Part shown: positions 38,324-50,900 of the stretch, piece by piece
How the letters are laid out: each line of letters begins with the position of its first letter
How positions within the stretch are numbered: the stretch's first letter is position 1
Origin: Diphasiastrum complanatum
Lineage: Eukaryota; Streptophyta; Lycopodiopsida; Lycopodiales; Lycopodiaceae
Direction: 5' to 3'
Length of the DNA: 64,000 nucleotides
Assembly: GCA_029204225.1 (NCBI GenBank)
Contig: CM055094.1
Coordinates: forward strand, 64,996,293 to 65,060,292
Notes under the pieces: model-generated
Databases searched by the model: none
Seen by the model: only the letters and a program-made list of their open reading frames with translations
What the model was told of the DNA's origin: nothing
Made by a program: the position numbers and the translations under genes

Positions 38324-38983
38324 TGTATCTACAAGTACATGATACCTACATGTGATACATGCCGTATACTTGTAAGTATGCCGGTATGAGGAAGAAAGAG
38401 AGGAGCATACCTAAAACATTTTACTTACCATTGCCAAAATATGTTCCCATTTTTTAAAAATGATATTGAGAGGGGCTTACCTCACTTTTATTTCTTTCTT
38501 ACTTGTTCTAGAGGGTACTTTAGGCCTTGAATGTACACACTCCGAATCAGAATCTCAGATAATCCAAAAGAATGACTGAATGAAAGGACATCTTTTTTGG
38601 GATATGCATGATTCAATCATTGCTTTGATGTCCTTACACAATATCATAAATTCCCATTTTTGTGAGGTGTTTTAATGTGGCAATATATTGGGAGCCAGTT
38701 GACTGTTTGATACAAACAAACAAACAGTGATGAAAATATTTGACCGCCAGATTCCGATCCTCCTTCTATCATCTCATTGTTCTTCGCCAATGCAATAATT
38801 GCCCATCATTATTGAGAGGGCATAGACCGCTCGCTCCCTTCTTTAATTACAGAATTTGATTCATTGACATAGTATAGCTGCTCTTCCACAATTCATCCCA
38901 AGATTAGTGTTAGAGTTGACGAGAGGAAATCAAAGTCTTCAATCGAATTGATAAGTTTCCTTTTGTGTAGTTCAGCCTTTCCA
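38324..38983 (+). promoter_or_regulatory. Presumed upstream region of the transporter gene
   Basis: 660 bp between the retroelement and the first ATG of the transporter. No clear TATA box. 'ttctttaattacag' at about 38842–38855 could be an intron acceptor in a 5' leader, but this is not testable here. Confidence 0.3.
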
Positions 38984-41900
38984 ATGTATTCAGCTGAGAA
39001 TATCTCAGCAGGGTCTGGATACTTGGGAACAGGTGAGGATACAAACACAGGAAGAACATGGGAGAGTTCAGATGCCGATTGTGAAAAGGGAGCTGCTGCC
39101 ATTATTGTTCAGAAAGACCCAAGTCCAATGCTAAGGTAGGTTTATTGCTTGTTGTCAGTTTTCAACCACCCCCCCACGTCACGTTGCATTATGTGTAGAA
39201 GTTCACCAGGGTTTTCAAAGTTGGTGTCTCATTATGGATCTTTGCGAATTCTCAGCTCTCTGACTGTTGTTTAACTACCCAACTCAGAAACCCAAACAGA
39301 ACGAAATACGTGCAGATCTACATACAATTCTGAATACGGATGTGTGTAGTATGCACCACTATATTGATCACAATGTACTGTCCTGTCGGATATAATTTAT
39401 TTATTTAATTCTTAAGGACATCCGGGTTCTTTTATCACAATCGGTGGAGCATTCAGACTCATGCAAACTCAAGGCCTGTGAACTCACGCTAATATGCCGG
39501 TACTAGCGACCTATCAGATCATAGCTATGCATCTAAGCTCAAGTTATATATGCCATGCACAAAACTAGAGGGTAGTTTTTTCTGACGCTTGGGAAAGATA
39601 TGGTCTCAGAGAAGTGTTATTGCGGATGTTTGCCAGTTTTCTGGCGGCTTTCTCTTATGGGCTTGCATCTCTTGCAATGGTCTTTATCAACAAGTCTGTG
39701 CTTATGCAGTACTCTTACTCCGTGACTCTTCTTACTCTTCAGGTAAAAGCTCCCAATTCTGACCCTCAACTCTTTTTCACTTTTAAGTGAGCAATGTTCT
39801 CAGTCCTTGGTGATTATGTGTTTCTATGTTTTGCATAGCAGCAACTCGCAACAGCTCTTCTGCTGCACGTTGGAGGCAACTTGGGGTTTTGCAAAGCTAC
39901 AAAATTTGATACCAAGATTGCTAAGAAACTGCTTCCTTTGTCTCTTTTCTACAATGCAAATGTGGCATTTGCTCTGGCAAGTTTGAAGGGAGTGAATATT
40001 CCTATGTACATTGCCCTAAAAAGGTTGACACCACTAGCAGTTCTTGTTACAGGCTTTTTTAGTGGCAAGGCACGCCCACCAGTCCAGGTAACTCAATTTT
40101 TTCCCTCAGGAGTCAGCATTGTGTCTAAGATGTTTACTTCATACATACTTCACCATGGTACTACATAATGACACAGAAAATGAGCCAGAGTTAGAGTGAC
40201 CACATCCAGCAAGCTGCTGATTTGCTAATTATTCAAGCATGCAGTTGACATGGAACTGACATTTAAATTTGAAGAACAGGTGTCATTGTCAGTCCTGACA
40301 ACAGGTGTTGGTGTCATCATAGCAGCGATTGGAGATTTTTCATTTGATTTGCTTGGGTACTCTATGGCTCTTATCTCTGTCTTCTGTCAGGTTTTGTGAA
40401 AAAACCCTCTTTTATCTCTTTGTTCATATCCCTTGTTGCCTAGGCCTGCAAGTTACATTTCGCCATTTTTAAGAAGTTGGAAATTGGAAAAAGTTAAAAT
40501 GAGGACTAAATACTGAATGTATTGCAGACAGCATATCTTGTAATGGTAGAGAAGTCCGGAGTGGAAGATGGCACCTCCTCAACGGAGCTGATGTTTTACA
40601 ATGCCGTTTTGTCTCTACCGTTTTTGTTGTTCCATATTGTGGTCACAGGCGAGATAGCTGTTTCAGGTCCTCTTCTTTTAGGACAGGTACACCTTTCCTT
40701 GAGAATTGGAGGTTTTTGGAGCTTGAATTGCTATAGGTGTTAGTTATGACTTACGAGCATTTAATATGAAAGATTCGTACTACAAGAACTTATCGGAGTC
40801 TCTTACAAGAACTCAAGAGTAACCCAAATCATAAGCTATAAAGTAAATGTCTCAACCTATAGTTTCTACTGTATTGAAATTAGGGCTGGGTCCCTCCTTT
40901 GAAATGAAGCACAAAATAAGACAACCGTTCCCTACGAAGTAGTGTGCCAAAAATAGCTTGTCGAAAAAGACATTTGTTGTTCAAATTAAATGATTGGGTC
41001 CTAGGCCTATTAATTTCAATAAAGGCCTATTGTTATGCAAGTCCATAAATCTCCCCTAATAACAAAATCATTGCCAATGTTTCGAGGCTATATGAATAGA
41101 CCAAGAATGCCAAAGAAAAGCACCTCGCGGATCATTGTGGTCATTGCATTTGATAAGAAAGCTGCTGCATGCAAGTATGTACCATTTCAGTTGCATGAAT
41201 GTTGAAGAATGTTGTGAACTTTGCAAGCCATGTGGATAGTCCAGGAGATGCATAAAAAATGAGTTGTGCTGAAGATGCTGCTACAAGCAGTTAGAGATGC
41301 CAGTTGTATACCCTAAAAATGCCATTTAAAATTTTAAAGGCATCAATATGAACATCGTTTTTGAGGACCAATATTGTCACATTCCATCAACATGAATTGC
41401 AAGCTAATGCATCCCTAGCTAGTTGGATAGACAAAGAATCCCCGATAGCAAGCAATAAGATTTGCAAGTGCATGACAAGTAGCAATAGGAACAACTTTGA
41501 TGTAAATATGTACCTTTGTTAAGATGACTTGTACACCAAGTCAACCTGTTGGTCCCGTTGTACCATAGGAATGTAGACATACCACTCTAAGCTAGCTATA
41601 AGGACCATTAATGCATATATCAACAGGGACATTCTAAGCTAGCTATAAAGACCATTAATGCAGATGTCTATCAACAAGAGATGGTGTGAAGTATCCTAGG
41701 AGGCCTTTTGGTGGTCAAAATGGACTTCCAATGCACACTTTTTCTAAGCATAAGCAATGTTGGTGACTTGGTGCTTCTAGGATATTTGGACATGGGGCTA
41801 TAACATGGTCTTATCTACCCATTGAAACAATTTTGTGAAGAATGGCAAACAACATCACATATAATCGATGACTAAAGTGCTACAAGCAATAGCAATGAGT

Positions 41901-44900
41901 AACGAATGCCCTAAAATGGAAGCCTCTAGGACTTGAGGTGATAAGGTTTCACATTTGAAATGTGGAGAGAGAAAAGTACACCCTTTTCCAGGTCACTTGC
42001 TCAGTTAATCAACTAGTAATAGTCGGGGCCAACATAAAATAAATGAATGAATAATGAGGGCCTTTAGGCCACATGGCCAACATGTGCATAAAACAAGCAT
42101 CCACATGGATAGGATTTCCATAACAAAGGTTACTAATATGGACAAGATGTTTGTGACACTCCCACATGAAAACTACATTCCCCTTAATGTGGGTATGTAT
42201 AAAACAACATCATGCCTTTTTGCTTTATGCCAATGGAGGGAATGGGGTATTGAACCCATGATCTCATCTTTTCCCTAGTACCCATTGACATAACAAGGAT
42301 AAGAAAGGCAACCGGCATGCCAAGCATGACACTCAACAAAAGAATATGGAAATAAAGCTCATAGCCATAAAACAAGAGAGGGAAAAATGGAAGTCGTAGC
42401 AAGAATATGGAAATAAAGCTCATAGCCATAAAATAGCCAACCTAAAGGAAAATCAGGAAAAGAATAAGAGACCTGTTTGAAATGAGCACTATATGGAGTA
42501 GAAAATGTCACATTGCGACACAAGCCACAAGAAAGTAATTAGAGCAAGGTGAAGATTGGACGATAAGGTAGTCCAAACAAGAAAGCCCTTTGATCAAGGC
42601 AGCAATAGTACCACATAAAGCCATCTAGAAGCACAATGGAAAGGAAGTTTGATGCCCTAACATTGATGGATAAAAGGAAATACTACAATCTTTCCAACCC
42701 AAAGCAAGTAATAAATGCGTAATTGTGAAATTTGCAAATAATGAAGTCCTATGCCGATCCGATAGTTCCAGAATGCCATTGGATTGTAGGAATCGATAGC
42801 ATTATGCTAGTAGGCATACCTGAAAGCAACTGGATAGACCAAGCCTTCCACCTGAGGAGCACTCAAGAAATCATACAAGACCAAAGGAACCGATATCCAA
42901 CATGAAATCTGCTAGGCATGAACCAAATAGGACATCTTTGTATATGTTATCAACATGTAAGTAGACCTCTCAAGACCAAAGGATACTAAGGAGCCTAAAA
43001 AGTGTTACAAAAAGGAACTTGGCTAGAATAAAAAGTTGCTACAATGGATCTCCTCCGATAGTAGTAGATAGTGCAACAAAAACAACTATCATATATAAAG
43101 GTAGAATCCACAAATGCCAACATCAATAGACCACCTCAGCCAAATGGACCAATAATGCCATCATATGTAAGAATACCTCCAAGGCACTCATATAGGCCAA
43201 GGATGAGTAGAAAACATTTGAGCCCAAACTAGACGTACTGATCAAGCATGTTGAGTAGCCTTAGAGATGGAAACAACGACAACCTAAGCTATTCAAAGGG
43301 GGCTTGAATAACTAGAAGTAGTGGTAGAAAAGGACTCAAAAGATATAGCCCAAGGAAATCATACCAAATGAGGTATCATTGGACCACCATGCTTCCGCTA
43401 TATCAAATAAAGGTAAAGATCCCAAGATATCCACGTCAACCAAGCATGCCATGTAGTAATAGGTAAGAGAGTTGATAGAGATATACCAATGTTCCAAGCA
43501 ATCCGTAACACCAAGAATGTCACTAGCAAATCTCTCCAAGCTCGTGAATCCTAGAAGGCCGGTGTGTAGAATGAACCTCCCAACCATAGGCACCCCCTCC
43601 TTGAGTCCTTCTACCTGCTATTCCTGTCACTGGCACATGGCATCCACCGGTGGGTGATCAGTCCACTTGGCATGCCTGGCCCCTGTGACCTGTGAATATT
43701 GAGTGACTCATAGGGTACCACCCCCGTGCCCCACCAAAGACCTGTGACCCGCTTGGTCACCCCGACTACTTGTCGGCTAGGGTCCCGACGGTCAAGACAC
43801 ACCACATCTCTGACAGCTTGTCAGGCGGCCACACTGGATCACTGCTCGTGACGAACCGGTCCCTACCTGGGACAGATGTCCTCGTCGGTCACCGACCCTT
43901 GCCAATACTAGGCCTCAGGCCCTTTGGTAACCGGCCATGCCGAGATCATGATAGAGCCATAACTGGGCTCTAACAATCCTTCTCTCCTCTGGCAAGTCAT
44001 CGGTCCTCAATGAAAAACTCCGGGTAAGAATTCTGCAACGCCTGTCGTCTCTCCCAAGTAGCATCTGACAACGGACACCCTTTCCAGGTTACTAGATACT
44101 CTTGAAGGAGACGATTCTGCAATGTCGCTCCCTTCGATCTTGGATTCTTTCTGGCCCATAACTTGTGGTGTCTTTCTCCTCTAGAGACGCTAGACCTTCC
44201 ACCAGGCTATCGCCATCGTGCAAACATTTCTTCAGTTTGCTAACAACACGAGTCTTACACAACTCTGTCTTCTGAGCATTGGCATACAAGACAAAAGCTT
44301 GTAACTTGCCAAATACGGTCTTGAGATGAACCTCATGCTCCTCGACCGCTTTACTAAAAACCAATATATTGTCAATAAAATTGACGACAAACTTGCCCAT
44401 ATAGTCTCGCAAGACATCGTTCATGAGCATCATGAACATGGCTGGGACGTTGGTAAACCCAAATGGCATAACCAAAAACTCATAATCGGAAGGCCGTCTT
44501 CTGGACGTCTTCATCATTGGATACTTGTGCTTTACAGTGATCTTATTAGACCCCTGTAATCTACACACATCCGGAAGCTACCATCCTTTTTCTTGACAAG
44601 TAAAATGTGAAAATTACAGCAAATAAGAATCCTAAAACACTTGAAATGATGAGGGAAACAATAGATTATGATTTCATAAGATTAGCACAAGTTGAACCAT
44701 CAAAATCCATCAAAAATCTATGCTTGAACCTCACTAAATGGCCCAAATCCTTGAAGAAGGCTTCACACGTGTGAAAGTACGGCCTCCCACAGTCTGAGTA
44801 CTGTACACCAGACCTACATTCAATCCTATAATCATTAGTAATCACAAGTACTCAAACAATTATGAACATAGAGAGCAATTGCACCATTATGAGAGAAAAA

Positions 44901-47900
44901 TCATGAAATTGCTTGATTGATTTTGGTGAGATATCATCACCTATATATACATGATCCATCACGGTTTTGGGCAGGTATGAGTAGCCCTAAACCTATCCCT
45001 AATGCTAATTTTGGTGGATCTTTCATCCCTACCAAGTTAGGGTTGGAATCTTGGAGATCCCTCAACAATGCAAAAATTACCAAAAATAGCTCCTATTTTT
45101 TCTCTCTTGTATCTAAGCAGAATTTGGACTCATTCCAAAGGTTCTAACACTTAGGTCTACTTGAGAACATCCTTATGAATGGAATCCTATGCTATTTGGC
45201 ATGTGTGACAAGCCACATCATGACCATCTAACTATATACAAGTCATATGACCAAAACTAGTCAAGCTAGAATTGTGAATTTTTAACAAATAGGAGAGGCG
45301 AAAGGTGAATAACTTGGACGGATGTACCCCAGCTTGAGATACTCCTCCAACATCTTTTTGACTTCCTCTTCCTCTTATAGGCTCATCCTATAAGGAGGCC
45401 TACATACCAGACTTGCCCCTGGAACGAGCTCAATACAATGATCAACGTTCCGACTAGGCGGCAATCCCTCTGGCATACTACTAATTAGCACGTGTTTAAA
45501 CTGAGTGCGGATGGACTTCTCCAGCTCACTTGCTGGGTCACATCTAGGCTGTAATGAAAATGCATGTGCACTAGGGGATGCAAAAGTAAATGAAGCTTCT
45601 TGTGGTTTATTAGTGAGTGTGCTTATCTGATTATTATCAACATAAGAATCAAAACTAGAATCAACATTCACATAATACAACCACAAATACTGATTCTCCA
45701 TTCTCTTTATTTGCATACAAGTAACAAGAGGACCCTCAACATATGGTCTCTCCCCCTTTAAGAAATGAGACATACCCTCATGCCCAAACTTATACACATG
45801 TGACTTAATATCTATAGCGGGCTGCTTACTTGCATGCCACCGCTTACCAAGTACAATATCAAACTTAGCTTGTTTAGTAATTTCAAAATCTAACTTCTCA
45901 GTATACGTTTGAATAGACAAAGACGCCCGAGAGATTCTTTCATCCCAAACCTCTATTCGCTTACCATCTGGCATCTCAACAGTATACCGGTAATCAAATG
46001 GAATAGTAACTAAGCGAAACTTCATCACCACGTGAGAATTGATAATATTATGCGAGGAACCGGTGTCAAACAAGACGAGCACGTTATGACCTTCCAGCTT
46101 CTCCCTCATGCGTATCAGTGCACTTTTTGGAAATTGATAAGCTTCACGCGCCTTGGTGGACAAATAACAAACTGGTGCCTCTGGAACAAGCTTCCGCACT
46201 GAAATTGTCATGACACGACGAGCGTCCTCATCATCACTTACCAACAAGTCATCCAAAATTTCCTCATCCTTGCCCTCATCTTGATGTTGCATAACATGGA
46301 GCTTCTTGCCCGTACGTCGAGGACAATCTTTGAAAAGATGCTTGCCAAGACAGAAAAAACATAATCCGTCTTTCTTGGCCTTCTCCTTTTGCTCAGGACT
46401 AAGGAGAGACTTGTCGTAAGCACGACGAGCCATAGGAGATCCCGCCTTGCACTTCAAAGTTTGCTGCATCTGCATAGGATCCTTCTGCAAAATGCCTTTC
46501 TGACCAGCTTGGCCAGACTTTTGCGAACCCTTCTTCTAAGGCCAGCTTGGCGCTCCAAATTCAGCCTTGGTGCGCACATTACCTACTGATTCACCTACAC
46601 CCATCTTCAATGTATGAAGCTTATTAGTCAAGAATAAGATTCGTGATTGATTTACCGTTTCATACAAGTTCTTCAAAATATCCCAAGCCGCCTTGTGTCC
46701 AGCAGCATATCTGATATGAGGTATAATCATATCTCTAACTGACAAGTTGATGATGTGATGAGCTTTTCTTCTACGTCTCTGATACTCCCGCAACTCCCTG
46801 TCAGTGGTGGTAGGAGGTATCTCAACACCTGTGACGATCTCCCAATATTCTCTATCCTGGAGAATATTCTGCATCTTGATCTTTATAGCCTGATTTTTCA
46901 GCAATCAGTGTCTCTTCAAATTTAATCAAGATTTCCCTGCCTCAGTAGCTATCTGTCCAGCAACAACCTGTCTAACAGTCTCAGTAGCTATCTGTCCAAG
47001 CAGTAACCTGTCCAGCAAAGTGATCTGTCCTGCAGTAACCTGTTCTGTCATGCAACAACCTGTCCAGCAGCAACCTGTCCAGCAACGATCTGTCCTGCTG
47101 CAACCTGTCCAGTGATCTGTCCAGCTGCAACCTGTCTAGTAATGACCTGTTCAGTAGCAACCTGTCTAGCAGCGACCTACTGAAAATTCTCTTGTGCTCA
47201 GTGATGGCTTTGCTGATCTCAACGAGCTCCTACTCTTGTCCACCAGCGTTGACTCCACATGCAGCTTCAGCTCCTCCAATCTTCTTCTTGCAACCCTGCA
47301 AAAATAAATCTCTCTCTCTCTCTCTCACCAAAAAGCCTGCTCTGATACCATGTCAGAATTTGTGAAACAAATTCTAGATGGAGTTACTAGTCCTACTAGC
47401 TTTCACACAAAACCAAGCATAGAGAGAATTCAGATTATAGAAGAATTGAGCAATGCTCTAGCATATTGGAATGATTGTGGTGGGGCGCCGGCCTACTTAA
47501 ATAGTTTCTCTAATCAATGAGAAAAGCTAATAGCCTAAAGCAAATAGCAAAAGGGCAAAAGCTAATCGCTATAATTACTACCTATATTGGGTAAAGTCCC
47601 AAGATGAATTTCTAAGTACTAAATAGAACCTAATATAGTAGTAGTGCGCTATAAATAGAATGGTCCCTATAAGACTCCTAAATATAAATGCATAGAAGGT
47701 TTAGGCTTTTTACATGAATAAAATAGGCTCATGGCCAATAACATGAATATAAGTAACTAACAACTGAATGAATATGAATATAAGTCTTGAAATCCATGTC
47801 GTATATGGACCCAGTAGCGCTATATCCTGTGGTCCACACATGTAGTCCATAATTAGGTACTAATAACCATAGATGGATGCACTTCATCATGCAAACCCTC

Positions 47901-50900
47901 TTTAAAAATTGAACTTGTGCACTTGCAACTTGTTACAGGAAAACTTAACTCTAGTGCTTCGCCAGTAACTTACGATTAATTTCATCTAGGATGGAATTGT
48001 TACAACTTTTATTGTAATTATTAAAAGTCACCGGCCTGTGGTGATCTTTGTAAGTAAATTGTTAATAAACTGTAATTAGAGCTACTGGACCTCAAAGTCG
48101 CATGGTAAGCTTTGGTTTAGGTATTGGGCCATAAATTAGGAGTGGCTAGACTGAGCTCCTAGAAAGTAGTAGTTGACTGGTCAACATGGCATGTGTCACG
48201 CCAACAATATATATATATATATATATATCATAGTGGCACGTGGTACCCGCGGTACCAGGGCGGTACACTTTTTGGAGCTAGACACAGTTGGATTTCCAGT
48301 TTTGCCACACTATCTCACCTCAGGACTATCTCATGGGCTCCGATTTATTCTGGGCCAGTTCCGAGTGTCCTCACACCAGTTGCCGATTGAGACTGGACGC
48401 TTCCAGGGTACCCCACGAGAGGAGTGGCTTTGTCAGTTAGACCTCCAAAAGCATTCCCAACTTGTCCTTTCAAACACCAACTAACAAATCATACTTAGAT
48501 GTCACCATCGGATATGTTATTATCAACGATGGCATGTTCCAATCATTATCAAAAAAATGATAACTGCTCACACCTTCATTAAGCATATTGTAAACCTCAT
48601 TAAAAAAGAGTAGGCCCAACTCATGTCACCTTTTAGTACTAAACTTAGTTACTAAGGTACTTAAACCCTGGATTAAGTACCATAGATGGTCCATCACTGC
48701 CTTACAAGTTAAATTGACCACTGTTTACTAAGTCATTCAACAAGTAGTCCTACATGTATGCTTTGCACTCTAGAAAAATTCTATACTTGCCTAAGTCATT
48801 ACAAATCATTTCAAAATACATTATGCGCACATGTAGAATGATAATGCTATAAAAGTTTCACAGTTGACCATCATTCAAAATAGTACATATGCATGACATT
48901 AACATAAATGAGATAATTTTGGCTTTAACCATCTCTCCCTCCAGTATCCTTGAATGTAGCTTCATAAAGCTATTTGATTCCGCATGATCACTGGTTTGCC
49001 AACTCTCCAAATCAAACCATTAGAGTAAAAAAAAACTCCAATCACTTTGAGTGTTCCAATCTAGAACCCAGGAACATTTCCAAACGAGCATCCCATAATG
49101 CAATGCGCCTATGGTTGGGGGATCTTAGCCCTAATCCTACAATAGCTTCTTAGAAGGTTCCTTTTGGAGCCTCCACACTGGTACAAATAGGATCTCTATG
49201 AGTCATTTGACAACTTATGATTCTAATGTCTATGACTGTTTTTATAGGAAGTTCTTAGTGGTGCTCTTTTGTTGTAGGACTTGTGTCATATGAGTGTTAA
49301 GAAAACACAGTGGGAATGATATCTACCACTTTGGGCCCTGGGGTTTTCCTGTTAGAAAAGAAATATTATATCCACAAAATGATTCTACTTGAGCTAAATT
49401 ATGGTTTTGGGCGAGCTAGTTCGACTAGGATAGGCATTCCTTGATAAATTGTTAGTGCTGTTGAGTTTTAAATATAGCTGAAATATGTTTGGGATGGCCA
49501 AGTCTTATGTGAGGACAATGAAGGATCAAGCTAACACATGATGATTAGAATTGCACACTGAGAAAGTTCAAGGAAAGGGGTATTATAGAAAGAATGACCT
49601 CCGGAGTCAGGACTGTGAATTTCATCATGTTTTTATGGTTCTCGTTTGAGAAGGGTTTCACATAATGAAGATGATTTGTCATGTAATGGCATTGTTCTTT
49701 TGCAGTTGCATGGGAAACTTACCTGCTTGAGTATTGGACTGAACCTACTTATTAGTTTTTGGTCACATGGCATGGTGGTATACCTCTTAGTGAGTCACAT
49801 GGCATGGTGGTATACCTCTTAGTGATGCTACTTGGGAGATTGAGCAACATATGTATGCAAATACCTTGATTTTGACTCAGGTTGGTGTAAATTGAGGGGG
49901 AAGTGATGCCATACACTATTTCAACTTTGTCTGAATGTAAAAAAGAAAAATTACTATTCGTAAAATGTAAATTGTAAGAGAACTGTAAAAAGGTCCTGTT
50001 TTGTATCTTGCTTCAGTATGAGTATGTTGGATTGGCCCCCTAAAAGGACTAGATTGTTCAAACTTACAATCATCCTATATTGTGCGAGACATAAGGTACA
50101 TCATACAAGAGACGTGCTAATAGGTTTTGGATCATCCTATTGCCAAGCATGAGCTAGTGTCTGGTAGGAATGTGCCCCATCTTAGCTTAAGAATGTCATG
50201 GTTATGGGGTGCTGAGGAAATAAAAGGGTGAGCCTTGTGTAGGTACGGTATCAATTTGTTACTATGGCATAATAGGCTAATGAAAACTAGCAAGAAATTC
50301 TCCTTCTTTGGGTAATCATTTTTTGATCAGTAAATTGAAATTTTGTTCTATTTTGTCTTGTTGATTGCAACAAGGCTGTTCTACAATCAATCAACTGTTA
50401 ATGATGAGGCCAATAGGCCTATGATAATCTACGAGGGCCTGAATGAGGGCTAGGGTCAAAGCATGTATGTATGGCCCAATAATAGCCAAATAATCCATAA
50501 GGGTTTTTTCATAATGTTCAATAACTCAATTATAAATGATAGAGCCACCTATTAAAACTTGTAAGCATATGGTCTAAATGGCATTTTATTGAAGTGTGAA
50601 CACATGGTCCATATTGTTGTCCCTATGCTTAGTATGTGGCATATAATCCAATCCTGTTGTATAAATTTCAGTCAGAATAAAATATGAAATATTCCATATT
50701 TGGGATTAGAAACTCGAAGACCATGATCTGTTTCATTGCATTTTGCCTTCCTATTCTAAGGCTTTACATGAAGCATTTGGCTACTAAGAATCCCCTGTGT
50801 AGGTATTGGTTCTAGGTCAAACAAACCAAACAGACAACATAATGATACTTGCTGACTGGGGATTTACGGTCATAATTTTGATGTTTTGTTTAAAAAGTTT

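Noticed and set aside
38948-38983. Upstream extension of the transporter's first exon
   Set aside because: The frame is open but has no ATG before 38984; an extension would need a TTG start, which is unlikely in plants.
41586-41664. Small direct repeat 'ctaagctagctataa.gacca'
   Set aside because: Two short copies without further structure; kept only as a note within the intron description.
40750-43590. Search for a further exon of the transporter in the first part of intron 5
   Set aside because: Exon 5 (…GPLLLGQ) joins exon 6 (IKSLDFLV…) in phase and matches the family without a gap, so no exon is missing.
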